A DNA stretch of 64,000 nt. Source: Bacteroidota bacterium (GTDB lineage: Bacteria > Bacteroidota > Bacteroidia > Bacteroidales > Lentimicrobiaceae). The notes beneath the pieces are model-generated. The model was not told the origin of the DNA. It ran no database searches and saw only the letters and a list, made by a program, of their open reading frames with translations. The DNA lies in contig WSXU01000009.1 of NCBI GenBank assembly GCA_009773455.1, positions 1 to 64,000 of the forward strand. The letters run 5' to 3'. Made by a program: the position numbers and the translations under genes. Position 1 is the stretch's first letter; each line of letters begins with the position of its first letter. Below are positions 41,119-49,213 of this stretch, one piece after another.

Positions 41119-42334
41119 TTTCGATTTCGCACAACTCTTCCAGGGCATCTACACACTGCTTGTTTCCGATCCTGTAATCGCCTATTCAAGGATCGGCCTG
41201 ATTTTTCTGGGAATTCTTCTCGTACACCTTGGCAGGAAAGGCATTCTTGAGCCAATGCTGATGATACCAATGGGTCTGGGTATGGCGACAATCAATGCAT
41301 CTGTGATGTTGATGCCCGACGGCACCCAGGGAAATCTTTTTGTCGACCCGATGCTGACCGATACCGATCAGCTGCTCGAAATGCTTCAGATTGACTTTCT
41401 GCAGCCCATCTATACCTTCACATTCAGTAACGGATTGATTGCCTGTTTTGTATTTATGGGCATCGGGAGCCTGCTCGACATCGGGTATATCCTTAAGGCT
41501 CCGTTTTCGAGCATGTTTCTGGCATTTTGCGCCGAAGCCGGCACTTTTCTTACCATTCCGATTGCCATTGCCATGGGGCTGAATCTGAAAGAAGCCGCTT
41601 CCATTGCCATGGTCGGAGGTGCCGATGGTCCAATGGTCCTCTTTACCTCTTTATCGCTGGCCAAAGAACTCTTTGTTCCCATCACTGTGGTGGCATACCT
41701 CTATCTCGGTCTTACCTATGGTGGTTATCCTTACCTGATCAAACTCCTTGTTCCTGCCCGTCTCAGGGGAAAGGACATCAAACGCGATCCCAACAAAACA
41801 ATCAGGGTAATTAAACCTTCAACCAAGCTATATTTTGCGGTTGTGATCTGTGTGATTCTCTGCCTCCTTTTCCCAGTAGCCTCACCCCTGTTTTTTAGTC
41901 TGTTTTTAGGGATCGCGGTGAGGGAATCGGGCCTTACCAAGATAAGAGAGTTTATTGAAGGCCCCCTGCTCTATGGCTCAACCTTTTTTCTCGGCCTTCT
42001 GCTTGGAATTCTATGTGAAGCACACCTGTTGCTGAATCCAAAGATACTGTTGTTGCTGGTGCTGGGTATTCTGGCGCTGCTGATCTCTGGAATCGGCGGA
42101 ATTGCCGGAGGCTATATCCTTTATTTCCTGAAAAAGGGAAATTACAACCCTGCCATTGGTATTGCAGGTGTCAGCTGTGTTCCTTCAACCGCTAAAGTGG
42201 TCCAGAAGGAAGTATCAAAAGTAAATCCCAATGCCCTGGTTCTGCCCGAAGCCCTTGGCGCAAACATTTCAGGTGTTATAACTACAGCAATCATTGCTGG
42301 TTTGTACATTACCCTTATCCCTCTGCTGAAATAA
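41111..42334 (+). CDS. oadB: Sodium-translocating decarboxylase beta subunit
   Basis: A 407-residue polytopic membrane protein of the OadB/MmdB/GcdB family, which couples decarboxylation of a biotin-bound carboxyl group to Na+ export. Start 41111 (MNNFDFAQL) is the first ATG; a longer frame would need TTG. Family signatures are 'AEAGTFLTIPIAIAMGLNLK', 'SIAMVGGADGPMVLFTSL' (sodium-site region), 'GIAGVSCVPSTAKVVQKE' and 'LPEALGANISGVITTAIIAG'. It has nine or more membrane segments. The alpha (carboxyltransferase) and biotin-carrier subunits are not in this window, so they must be encoded elsewhere. It is the last gene of the TonB operon. Confidence 0.93.
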   Translation: MNNFDFAQLFQGIYTLLVSDPVIAYSRIGLIFLGILLVHLGRKGILEPMLMIPMGLGMATINASVMLMPDGTQGNLFVDPMLTDTDQLLEMLQIDFLQPIYTFTFSNGLIACFVFMGIGSLLDIGYILKAPFSSMFLAFCAEAGTFLTIPIAIAMGLNLKEAASIAMVGGADGPMVLFTSLSLAKELFVPITVVAYLYLGLTYGGYPYLIKLLVPARLRGKDIKRDPNKTIRVIKPSTKLYFAVVICVILCLLFPVASPLFFSLFLGIAVRESGLTKIREFIEGPLLYGSTFFLGLLLGILCEAHLLLNPKILLLLVLGILALLISGIGGIAGGYILYFLKKGNYNPAIGIAGVSCVPSTAKVVQKEVSKVNPNALVLPEALGANISGVITTAIIAGLYITLIPLLK

Positions 42335-42370
42335 AAAACCATCAGGGAAACTATTTTTTCTTCGAGACTA

Positions 42371-42409
42371 AAAGTAAAAAATCCACCTGACCCGTGGATT
42401 TTTTACTTT
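42371..42409. terminator. Strong bidirectional terminator
   Basis: AAAGTAAAAAATCCAC (42371-42386) and GTGGATTTTTTACTTT (42394-42409) form a perfect 16-bp stem with a 7-base loop, with T-rich arms in both directions. It lies between the convergent oadB (+) and DedA (-) genes. Confidence 0.9.
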
Positions 42410-42475
42410 CCTGTGAATAAGCGGAATGTTATGGGATAAGGTATCCCGGACATTGTTTCAGCCAGCATGATAGCA

Positions 42476-43108
42476 TCATCGCTTCTTTCTGTTCGAAAGC
42501 ATTATCCTGAGTGCAGGTAAAGAGGCAATAGCAACAAAAAGCACCAGTATCCAGACTGAATATTTAATGATTCCGGGATAAGTACGGCCCACATAATACC
42601 CTAGCGGCACAAGTGTCCCTACCCAGACAATGGCCCCCAGTGCGTTGAAAAGCAGAAACCTTCTGAAAGGAAAAGTTGTTGCCCCGGCGATCATGGGTAT
42701 CAAAGTCCGGATAACCGGCATAAAACGTCCGAAGAGGAAAGCCAGTACGCCGTTTTTCTCATAGAAGACTTTGCCACGTTCCAGGTATTCAACCTTAAAG
42801 AACCTGGAGTTGTTTCCGGTAAACAAACGGCCTCCCAGCCATTTACCTTTATAGTAACCCGTAAGGTCGCCAAAAAAGGAGGCCAGTATCAATGTTCCCA
42901 TCAGAAAGGCCAGTGGAACATCCAGAAAACGGGTGCCACAGAATAATCCGGCTGCAAATAACAGATAATCACCTCCCGGCAGGACAAATCCAAGAAAAAA
43001 TCCGGTTTCTATATAAACGATGGCCAGCAGCAGCAACAACCCTCCCACTTCAATGATCCTGTGCGGCTCAAAGACAAAACCCCAGGAAACCGTATCCAAT
43101 AAAATCAT
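42476..43108 (-). CDS. DedA family membrane protein
   Basis: A 210-residue inner-membrane protein of the DedA (SNARE-associated/VTT) family, recently linked to lipid-carrier flipping. Signatures are 'IYIETGFFLGFVLPGGDYLL', 'GDLTGYYKGKWLGGRLF' and 'FGRFMPVIRTLIPMIAGATT', the last being the conserved F/GRFxPxxRTxxPxxAG motif with its essential arginines. Four to five membrane segments are seen. It lies 9 bases downstream of the TerC gene, so it is co-transcribed. Confidence 0.94.
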   Translation of the reverse strand: MILLDTVSWGFVFEPHRIIEVGGLLLLLAIVYIETGFFLGFVLPGGDYLLFAAGLFCGTRFLDVPLAFLMGTLILASFFGDLTGYYKGKWLGGRLFTGNNSRFFKVEYLERGKVFYEKNGVLAFLFGRFMPVIRTLIPMIAGATTFPFRRFLLFNALGAIVWVGTLVPLGYYVGRTYPGIIKYSVWILVLFVAIASLPALRIMLSNRKKR

Positions 43109-43117
43109 CGTCTGAAT

Positions 43118-44026
43118 TTAATTTTTCTTTTCAATTTTCAGCGAGAGTACAATGCTTGCTGTGATGGTAAATGCAATAAACAGCAGGGATAATTCCACCG
43201 GGATTTTATAAAAATCGATCAGGAGCATTTTTATACCAACAAAGATCAGCACCACCGCCAATCCATAGCTCAGTAACCAGAATCGATGCACAATTCCTGC
43301 CAGGGCAAAATAAAGTGAACGCAACCCAAGGATGGCAAATACATTGGAGGTATATACGATAAACTGATCCTGCGTAATGGCCAGTATGGCCGGAATGCTG
43401 TCAACCGCAAAAATAAGGTCGGTTGTTTCAATCAGGAGCAAAACCAGGAAAAGAGGTGTGGCATGCCATTTACCGCTGAGTCTGGTAAAAAACTTCTCCC
43501 CGTGTAATTCAGCAGTCACAGGTATATATTTCCGGGTAAAGCGGATCAGCGGGTTGTGTTCAGGCTCAATCTTTGCATTGTTGTGCTTGAACATTTTATA
43601 CCCGGTATACAACAGAATGGCACCGAAAATATATATTGTAAAATGAAATTTCTCGATCAGGGCAACTCCTGCAAAAATGAAAATAACACGCATCAGCAGT
43701 GCCCCGATGATTCCCCAGAACAGTACCTTATGCTGGTATTGGGCAGGAATCTGGAAATAAGTGAAAATCATAATGAAAACAAAAATGTTGTCGACACTCA
43801 GCGCTTTTTCGACCAGGTAGCCGGTGAAGAATTCGAGTGCTTTCTGCTGACCCAGCCAGTAATACACAAGCACGTTAAAGATCAGGGCAAGAGAAACCCA
43901 TACTGCTGACCATCCCAGCGCTTCTTTCATTGAAACGACATGAGCCTTACGGTTAAAGACACCCAGATCGAGAGCCAGCATTATCAGTACAAAAACGTTA
44001 AACAATATCCAGAAAGTAATATCCAT
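43118..44026 (-). CDS. TerC family integral membrane protein
   Basis: A 302-residue protein of the TerC/Alx family, linked to tellurite resistance and manganese or metal-ion export. Signatures are 'MLALDLGVFNRKAHVVSMKE' near the start, 'YLVEKALSVDNIFVFIMIF' with acidic residues of the metal site, and 'TTDLIFAVDSIPAILAITQD' in the second half. Nine or so membrane segments are present. It is the first gene of a two-gene minus-strand operon with dedA. Confidence 0.93.
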   Translation of the reverse strand: MDITFWILFNVFVLIMLALDLGVFNRKAHVVSMKEALGWSAVWVSLALIFNVLVYYWLGQQKALEFFTGYLVEKALSVDNIFVFIMIFTYFQIPAQYQHKVLFWGIIGALLMRVIFIFAGVALIEKFHFTIYIFGAILLYTGYKMFKHNNAKIEPEHNPLIRFTRKYIPVTAELHGEKFFTRLSGKWHATPLFLVLLLIETTDLIFAVDSIPAILAITQDQFIVYTSNVFAILGLRSLYFALAGIVHRFWLLSYGLAVVLIFVGIKMLLIDFYKIPVELSLLFIAFTITASIVLSLKIEKKN

Positions 44027-44476
44027 TTTTTCGTGAATTAATTGCTGAAAACAACAGAGACCGGGGCTATATTGTTTAACAGGGATTGAAATTTAATAAA
44101 CAGTCTTTATTCATATCAGGAATAATATTTAAACCGGAATTCTAATCAAACCTTGACATCGCAAACAGTTCATTCATTGACCATTGAACAAGTGATAAAC
44201 TTCTTTCCGGAGCGTTAACAATACTTTAACACAGGTATTTGAGTGGCTTCCTGACAAGTTGTTGATAAAAGGTGTAAATTTATTTTTTAATAACCGGTGT
44301 CTGGTATTCCCCTTCCGGAACCTGCCCTTACTGATCAGACCCTTCCTCTGACTAAATACAAAGCCGGTAACTAAATGAATTAAATAAACAGGAAATTTAA
44401 TGTAATTATGATTGACGTTAATTACCACAGATAACCTGTTAGCCTGTTTCCAACCATATTTATTCAGACAAGTAAA
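44027..44476. other. Divergent intergenic region, 450 bases
   Basis: It separates terC (-) from the unknown gene at 44477 (+). A 105-residue minus-strand frame (44174-44491) overlaps the next gene's start and has a basic, tyrosine-rich composition unlike nearby proteins, so it is judged non-coding. No clear promoter pair or hairpin was identified. Confidence 0.35.
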
Positions 44477-44731
44477 ATGACACAGGAGCAATTAAAAAAT
44501 GTGATGAAATTTCACCTAAAGAATTTCAATGATGAAGGTGTTGTCATCAACGACGACACCATCCACAGCGCTGTACTCAGTGATTCAGACGGGTATGGCA
44601 GTTCAAATTCAAAAACCATTTACCGGGCCGTGATCCGCTGGACCATGAAGAAAAACGGACATGAGGACAAGCCCTGGCCTCCCGACTGGTTTGATAAAAG
44701 CGTTGAGTACCTTTCATCCTGCATACTATAA
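44477..44731 (+). CDS. Small hypothetical protein
   Basis: An 84-residue soluble protein with no leader. The sequence ('LKNFNDEGVVINDDTIHSAV', 'WPPDWFDKSVEYLSS') is acidic and aromatic, with a probable helix at each end. I do not recognise a family. It precedes the exported beta-rich protein at 44742 by 10 bases, so both are probably co-transcribed. Confidence 0.6.
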   Translation: MTQEQLKNVMKFHLKNFNDEGVVINDDTIHSAVLSDSDGYGSSNSKTIYRAVIRWTMKKNGHEDKPWPPDWFDKSVEYLSSCIL

Positions 44732-44741
44732 ATACCGGGCT

Positions 44742-45605
44742 ATGATAAAGAAACTTGTCCTGATTGCGGCGATCTTCTTACTGCCGGGGGTTTCGCTTCC
44801 AGGCTTTTCCCAGGAAAAACCGATCCGGATTGACCTTTCAACCATCAAAACTGAATTACGGCAGAATGCCATCAGTCTGGGTGTGACCTATCTGAAATCA
44901 CTCGACAGCCTTTTCACCCTCCAGGATATCCTTCTGGCAGAAAAAAACGCATTGTTCCAGGTTACCCCCGAATTTGATGTACTGACTGGTACCGAAGATG
45001 CCTTCTCATCGGTCAGCGCAAGGCTTTCGGGCATTTACATGCGGTTTGGTGATACACTCATCGACGGTGTGCTGACACCAAACACGGCCAGGGGGTTTCA
45101 GACCTTCCCTTTTTCTGCCGGATTTGAAACCAACAACAAGTTCAATGTACTGAACGGAATTGTTGAAGCGGGCTGGGTTCCCTGGTACCAGACACAGGGT
45201 AACCACAAGACACCCGCCTGGCTCAAACACACCAAATTCGGATTGTTCGTTCAGGCTGGCTACAAATTTGGTATTGATACTACCGGAGTTACTGCCATGG
45301 GCGGGGAGACTGACCAGAGTTATGAAGCGCCTGACCATGCAATTCTCAGGACAAAGGGGAGCTTCGGCATCGACACACAATCCCTTTTTGAACTGAGTGG
45401 TGTTGGCGTCGGTATTGCCGGTAATGCAGATGGATGGTATGATTTTCTTAACAACCGGGTATACTATTCTGTTCAGGGGAAAATCAGGTTTTACCTGGCC
45501 GGTGACAAAGATCGGTTTTTTGATTTCAAATACCAGAAAGGGAGTGGTGCCCCGAATTTCAACGAGGGAGATCAGTTTGGCATGGGACTTACATTGATGT
45601 TCTGA
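44742..45605 (+). CDS. Exported beta-rich protein, possible outer-membrane protein
   Basis: A 287-residue protein. Start 44742 (MIKKLVLIAA) is chosen because it gives a proper signal peptide ending 'PGFSQE'; a longer frame from 44661 overlaps the upstream gene. The mature part has amphipathic strands such as 'ARLSGIYMRFGDTLIDGV', 'LFVQAGYKFGIDT' and 'YYSVQGKIRFYLAGD', and it ends in 'GMGLTLMF'. A C-terminal phenylalanine after alternating strands suggests a small outer-membrane barrel. No family is recognised. Confidence 0.75.
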   Translation: MIKKLVLIAAIFLLPGVSLPGFSQEKPIRIDLSTIKTELRQNAISLGVTYLKSLDSLFTLQDILLAEKNALFQVTPEFDVLTGTEDAFSSVSARLSGIYMRFGDTLIDGVLTPNTARGFQTFPFSAGFETNNKFNVLNGIVEAGWVPWYQTQGNHKTPAWLKHTKFGLFVQAGYKFGIDTTGVTAMGGETDQSYEAPDHAILRTKGSFGIDTQSLFELSGVGVGIAGNADGWYDFLNNRVYYSVQGKIRFYLAGDKDRFFDFKYQKGSGAPNFNEGDQFGMGLTLMF

Positions 45606-45939
45606 TTCAAAGCTCTATCACAGAAGTGACTTTCTCATGCCATACGGCTTTATCCGGTATTCCGGAAAGATAAACAACAATTGAAACAGGAATGGCTGCC
45701 TGTTTCGCACAACCATATCCATCCCTCAAACAAAACCCCTCCCCGCTTGTTGAAGCCGTGTATTTTCCTAAATTTGCATTCAATAATGCCTGCATTTATT
45801 TTTCACGCGAAGATGCAATGACGCAAATTCCAGTCATCTGATTTGTACTTCTTGCGTATAAATCGTTCTTAATGCATTGAATATCGGGTGATTAAAATAT
45901 ATTTCAGGGGCCTTGTTTCACAAAACAAAAAGAATTGAT
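45606..45939. other. Intergenic region, 334 bases
   Basis: No gene is seen; a 62-residue minus-strand frame (45607-45795) has no supporting features. A TATATTTC sequence near 45896 could be a variant -7 box for lpdA. Confidence 0.3.
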
Positions 45940-47331
45940 ATGAGTTACGATATTATTGTCATTGGTTCAGGTCCGGGTGGTTATGTGGCTGCCATCAGGG
46001 CATCACAACTTGGCCTGAAGGTTGGAGTGGTTGAACGTTCCGAACTGGGCGGTATCTGCCTTAACTGGGGTTGTATCCCTACAAAGGCCCTGCTTAAAAG
46101 TGCACAGGTTTTTGAGTATGCGAAACATGCTGCCGATTATGGCATCAGCATCACCGGTGATGTTACAGCTGATTTCGACGCGATGGTTAAGCGGAGCAGG
46201 GGCGTTGCCGATGGCATGAGCAAAGGCATACAATTTCTTTTCAAAAAGAACAAAATAGATCATATTGCAGGGACCGGCAGACTGAAGCCCGGAAATACCG
46301 TAGAGGTAACCGATGCCGATGGAAAGAAGACCGACTACCAGGCGAATCACATTATTCTTGCCACCGGTGCCCGTTCACGTGAACTGCCCAACCTGAAACA
46401 GGACGGCAAAAAAATCATCGGATACCGTGAAGCCATGACCCTGCCTCAACAGCCAAAAAGCATGGTTGTGGTCGGCTCAGGCGCTATTGGCTCAGAGTTT
46501 GCCTATTTTTATAACGCCACCGGCACCCAGGTGACCCTGGTTGAGTTTATGCCCAACATTGTACCTGTTGAGGACGAGGAAGTATCCAAACAGCTGGAAC
46601 GTAGTTTTAAGAAAGCCGGCATGAAGGTTATGACCTCATCAACTGTTGAAGCAGTGGATACCAAAGGTGATTTGTGTAAGGTTACCATAAAAACAAAAAA
46701 AGGGGAAGAAGTGATTGAGGCCGAGATTGTACTTTCGGCTGTCGGCATCACAACAAACCTTGAAGGATTGGGGCTGGAAGAAACCGGTGTAAAAACCGAC
46801 AAAGGCAAGGTTGTGGTAGATGATTTCTACCGCACCTCTGTTGACGGGGTTTATGCCATCGGCGACATTGTGCATGGCCCTGCCCTGGCACATGTGGCTT
46901 CGCACGAAGGCATAATCTGTGTTGAGAAAATTGCCGGTAAGCATGTGGAGCCGCTTGACTATGGCAATATTCCTGGTTGTACCTATACCCATCCTGAAAT
47001 TGCCTCTGTAGGAATGACTGAAAAGGCTGCCATCGAAGCCGGATATGAAATCAAGGTCGGTAAATTCCCCTACTCAGCTTCTGGAAAAGCCAGTGCGGCC
47101 GGCTCCAAAGACGGCTTTGTAAAAGTCATTTTTGATGCAAAATACGGCGAATGGCTTGGTGCGCACCTGATCGGTGACAATGTTACAGAGATGATTGCCG
47201 AAGTTGTGGTAGCCCGCAAACTGGAAACCACCGGTGAAGAAATCATTAAAGCAGTACACCCCCACCCCACTATGTCTGAAGCCATTATGGAAGCAGTTGC
47301 TGCAGCTTATGGGGAAGTGATTCATTTATAA
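45940..47331 (+). CDS. lpdA: Dihydrolipoyl dehydrogenase
   Basis: A 463-residue flavoprotein, the E3 component of 2-oxoacid dehydrogenase complexes and the glycine cleavage system. Start 45940 (MSYDIIVIGSGPGGYVAA) opens directly with the FAD-binding GxGxxG. The redox disulfide is Cys40/Cys45 in 'GGICLNWGCIPTKAL'. The NAD-binding loop is 'VVVGSGAIGSEFAYFY'. 'YAIGDIVHGPALAHVASHEG' is the second FAD contact, and 'HPHPTMSEAIMEA' contains the catalytic His-Glu pair. No E1/E2 gene is beside it. Confidence 0.97.
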   Translation: MSYDIIVIGSGPGGYVAAIRASQLGLKVGVVERSELGGICLNWGCIPTKALLKSAQVFEYAKHAADYGISITGDVTADFDAMVKRSRGVADGMSKGIQFLFKKNKIDHIAGTGRLKPGNTVEVTDADGKKTDYQANHIILATGARSRELPNLKQDGKKIIGYREAMTLPQQPKSMVVVGSGAIGSEFAYFYNATGTQVTLVEFMPNIVPVEDEEVSKQLERSFKKAGMKVMTSSTVEAVDTKGDLCKVTIKTKKGEEVIEAEIVLSAVGITTNLEGLGLEETGVKTDKGKVVVDDFYRTSVDGVYAIGDIVHGPALAHVASHEGIICVEKIAGKHVEPLDYGNIPGCTYTHPEIASVGMTEKAAIEAGYEIKVGKFPYSASGKASAAGSKDGFVKVIFDAKYGEWLGAHLIGDNVTEMIAEVVVARKLETTGEEIIKAVHPHPTMSEAIMEAVAAAYGEVIHL

Positions 47332-47334
47332 TTT

Positions 47335-47404
47335 CGGATTGCGGATTGCGGATTGCGCCTGCCCCCCCGCCGAAAAAGCGGGGCAAGCTGCCAAAGGCGG
47401 TGGG
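47335..47404. repeat. Short tandem repeat and GC-rich dispersed-repeat-like segment
   Basis: CGGATTG is repeated three times in tandem (47335-47357), followed by a GC-rich segment with the words CCCGCC, GCGGGG and GGCGG, which can form small hairpins (for example CCCCGCC against GGCGG). Both differ from the surrounding sequence and resemble dispersed intergenic repeats. Confidence 0.55.
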
Positions 47405-47502
47405 ATTAAGGATTTTATATTCATTTCCAATTTCTGATATCTGAACCGGAGGGAGTAAATAGGAATGGGTTTCTGAACCATATATTCAAAAAATACAATA
47501 CA

Positions 47503-48045
47503 ATGGAAATCGTACCAACCGAAATTCCCGACGTTCTCATTATAAAACCCCAGGTTTTTGCTGATGAGCGCGGTTATTTTTTCGAATCCTACAATAAGCA
47601 GAAATTCATGAATGCCGGGATTGATGCCAATTTTGTACAGGATAATGAAAGTAAATCGATGAAGGGTGTTCTCCGCGGACTGCATTTCCAGAAGCCCCCT
47701 TTTGCTCAGGGCAAGCTGGTTAGGGTGATGCGTGGGGCTGTCCTCGATGTGGCCGTTGATCTCCGCCATGGTTCTCCCTGGTATGGCAAATGGGCTGCCA
47801 TTGAACTTACCGAACACAACAAATGGATGTACTGGGTACCGCCCGGATTTGCACACGGTTTTCTTACGCTTGAAGACAATACGGTATTTTTTTACAAGTG
47901 TACCAACATCTATAATAAGGAGTCAGAAGGAAGTGTAAGATGGGACGACCCTGACCTGAATATCGGCTGGGGCAACACCAATCCGATACTTTCTGATAAA
48001 GACCGGATTGCGCCCTTCTTTAAAGATCTTGAGAAAATTTTTTAA
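47503..48045 (+). CDS. rfbC: dTDP-4-dehydrorhamnose 3,5-epimerase
   Basis: A 180-residue cupin-type epimerase of the dTDP-L-rhamnose pathway (RmlC). Seen are 'PQVFADERGYFFESYNKQKF', the catalytic His61 in 'VLRGLHFQKPP', 'GKLVRVMRGAVLDVAVDLR', and the active-site tyrosine in 'YWVPPGFAHGFLTLED'. 'RWDDPDLNIGW' closes the fold. The length is standard. The other rhamnose genes (rmlA, B, D) are not in this window, which is unusual. The gene is followed by a strong terminator. Confidence 0.95.
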   Translation: MEIVPTEIPDVLIIKPQVFADERGYFFESYNKQKFMNAGIDANFVQDNESKSMKGVLRGLHFQKPPFAQGKLVRVMRGAVLDVAVDLRHGSPWYGKWAAIELTEHNKWMYWVPPGFAHGFLTLEDNTVFFYKCTNIYNKESEGSVRWDDPDLNIGWGNTNPILSDKDRIAPFFKDLEKIF

Positions 48046-48070
48046 AATACTGATTACCAGTGCGTCACTA

Positions 48071-48107
48071 AAAAGACCGGCTTTCTAATCGACAGGCCGG
48101 TCTTTTT
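48071..48107 (+). terminator. Rho-independent terminator after rfbC
   Basis: AAAAGACCGGC (48071-48081) and GCCGGTCTTTT (48096-48106) form a perfect 11-bp stem with a 14-base loop and a T-rich end. Confidence 0.85.
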
Positions 48108-48180
48108 GCAGACTAAACCACTTTCAGAAGCGTTAACCTGAAGGGATCATCAGTACCATTAAGCCTGAAAAGACTGAAAA

Positions 48181-49194
48181 ATGACTAAAAAGAACCTATT
48201 CCTCACAACAGCAATTGCGGTGATTGCCGCCCTTGGCCTTTTTCTTTGCTTTCAATTCACCGGACAGGATACCGATAAACAGTACCGCGAGGAGTTCAGG
48301 GCAAACAATAAGGCTTTCGCGGTTGAAATTCCAGGTTCATTGGATTTTGCAGGTGAACAGGTGCCGCTGGATGTATTCTTCAGCCGCGAGTCGCTCGACA
48401 GGGAACTGATGGTGAACACCTACTGGCATTCCAACACAATACTGCTGCTTAAAAGGTCTGCCCGGTATTTCCCTGTGATTGAACCCATCCTGAAAAAAAA
48501 CGGCGTTCCTGATGATTTTAAATACCTGGCTCTCATCGAAAGTGGGCTGATGAATACAGTATCTCCTTCGAATGCAACCGGTTTCTGGCAATTCCTTGAT
48601 AAAACAGGTAAACAGTATGGCCTCGAAGTCACCGAACAGGTTGACGAACGCTACCATGTTGTAAAATCGACCGAAGCAGCCTGCCGTTACCTTAAGGCTG
48701 CTTATGCAGAATTAAACAACTGGACGCTGGCAGCAGCCTCCTACAATGCGGGACAAGGCCGCATCAGCCGTGAAACCGCACGCCAGAAAAAGCAGGATTA
48801 TTATGATCTCTACCTCAATGCGGAGACATCAAGGTATATCTTCAGGATCCTTGCCCTCAAACTGATCAGTGAGAATCCGGCAGGGTACGGATTTTATCTC
48901 CGTAACAAGGATCTGTATCTGCCATTGACAACTTATAGTGTCAGGGTGGACACCAGTATCACAGATCTGGTTAACTTTGCCGCCCGGAATAATGTCAGTT
49001 ACAGAATTCTCAAGGAATTCAATCCATGGCTGAGGAGTGACCAACTGAAGGTTTTACCGGGCAAGTCCTATACGCTAGACTTCCCCGATAAAAATTCAAT
49101 TCATTACAGCAGGATGATGAAACTGGTCAAAGACCCTGATTTTATCAGGGGAGCACCGGCTGAATCCGTTTCACCCTGGGGGAGCAGAAAATAA
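48181..49194 (+). CDS. Membrane-anchored lytic transglycosylase (SLT domain)
   Basis: A 337-residue peptidoglycan-cleaving enzyme. An N-terminal hydrophobic segment (residues 6-24) exports or anchors it. The SLT domain has catalytic Glu120 in 'YLALIESGLMNTVSPSNATG' and continues with 'FWQFLDKTGKQYGLEV', 'CRYLKAAYAELNNWTLAAAS' and 'YNAGQGRI', the MltD/Slt family signature. The C-terminal part ('DLVNFAARNNVSYRILKEFN') is LysM-like and would hold the enzyme on the wall. uvrA follows after 19 bases, but a functional tie is not expected. Confidence 0.93.
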   Translation: MTKKNLFLTTAIAVIAALGLFLCFQFTGQDTDKQYREEFRANNKAFAVEIPGSLDFAGEQVPLDVFFSRESLDRELMVNTYWHSNTILLLKRSARYFPVIEPILKKNGVPDDFKYLALIESGLMNTVSPSNATGFWQFLDKTGKQYGLEVTEQVDERYHVVKSTEAACRYLKAAYAELNNWTLAAASYNAGQGRISRETARQKKQDYYDLYLNAETSRYIFRILALKLISENPAGYGFYLRNKDLYLPLTTYSVRVDTSITDLVNFAARNNVSYRILKEFNPWLRSDQLKVLPGKSYTLDFPDKNSIHYSRMMKLVKDPDFIRGAPAESVSPWGSRK

Positions 49195-49213
49195 CAGGAA
49201 GGAATAGGCATTA

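Noticed and set aside
44174..44491. 105-residue minus-strand frame in the terC upstream region
   Set aside because: Overlaps the start of the gene at 44477; basic and aromatic-rich without any family pattern or start signal.
47326..47856. 176-residue minus-strand frame across the lpdA-rfbC gap
   Set aside because: It overlaps the certain rfbC gene on the other strand and runs through the intergenic repeat; no family features.
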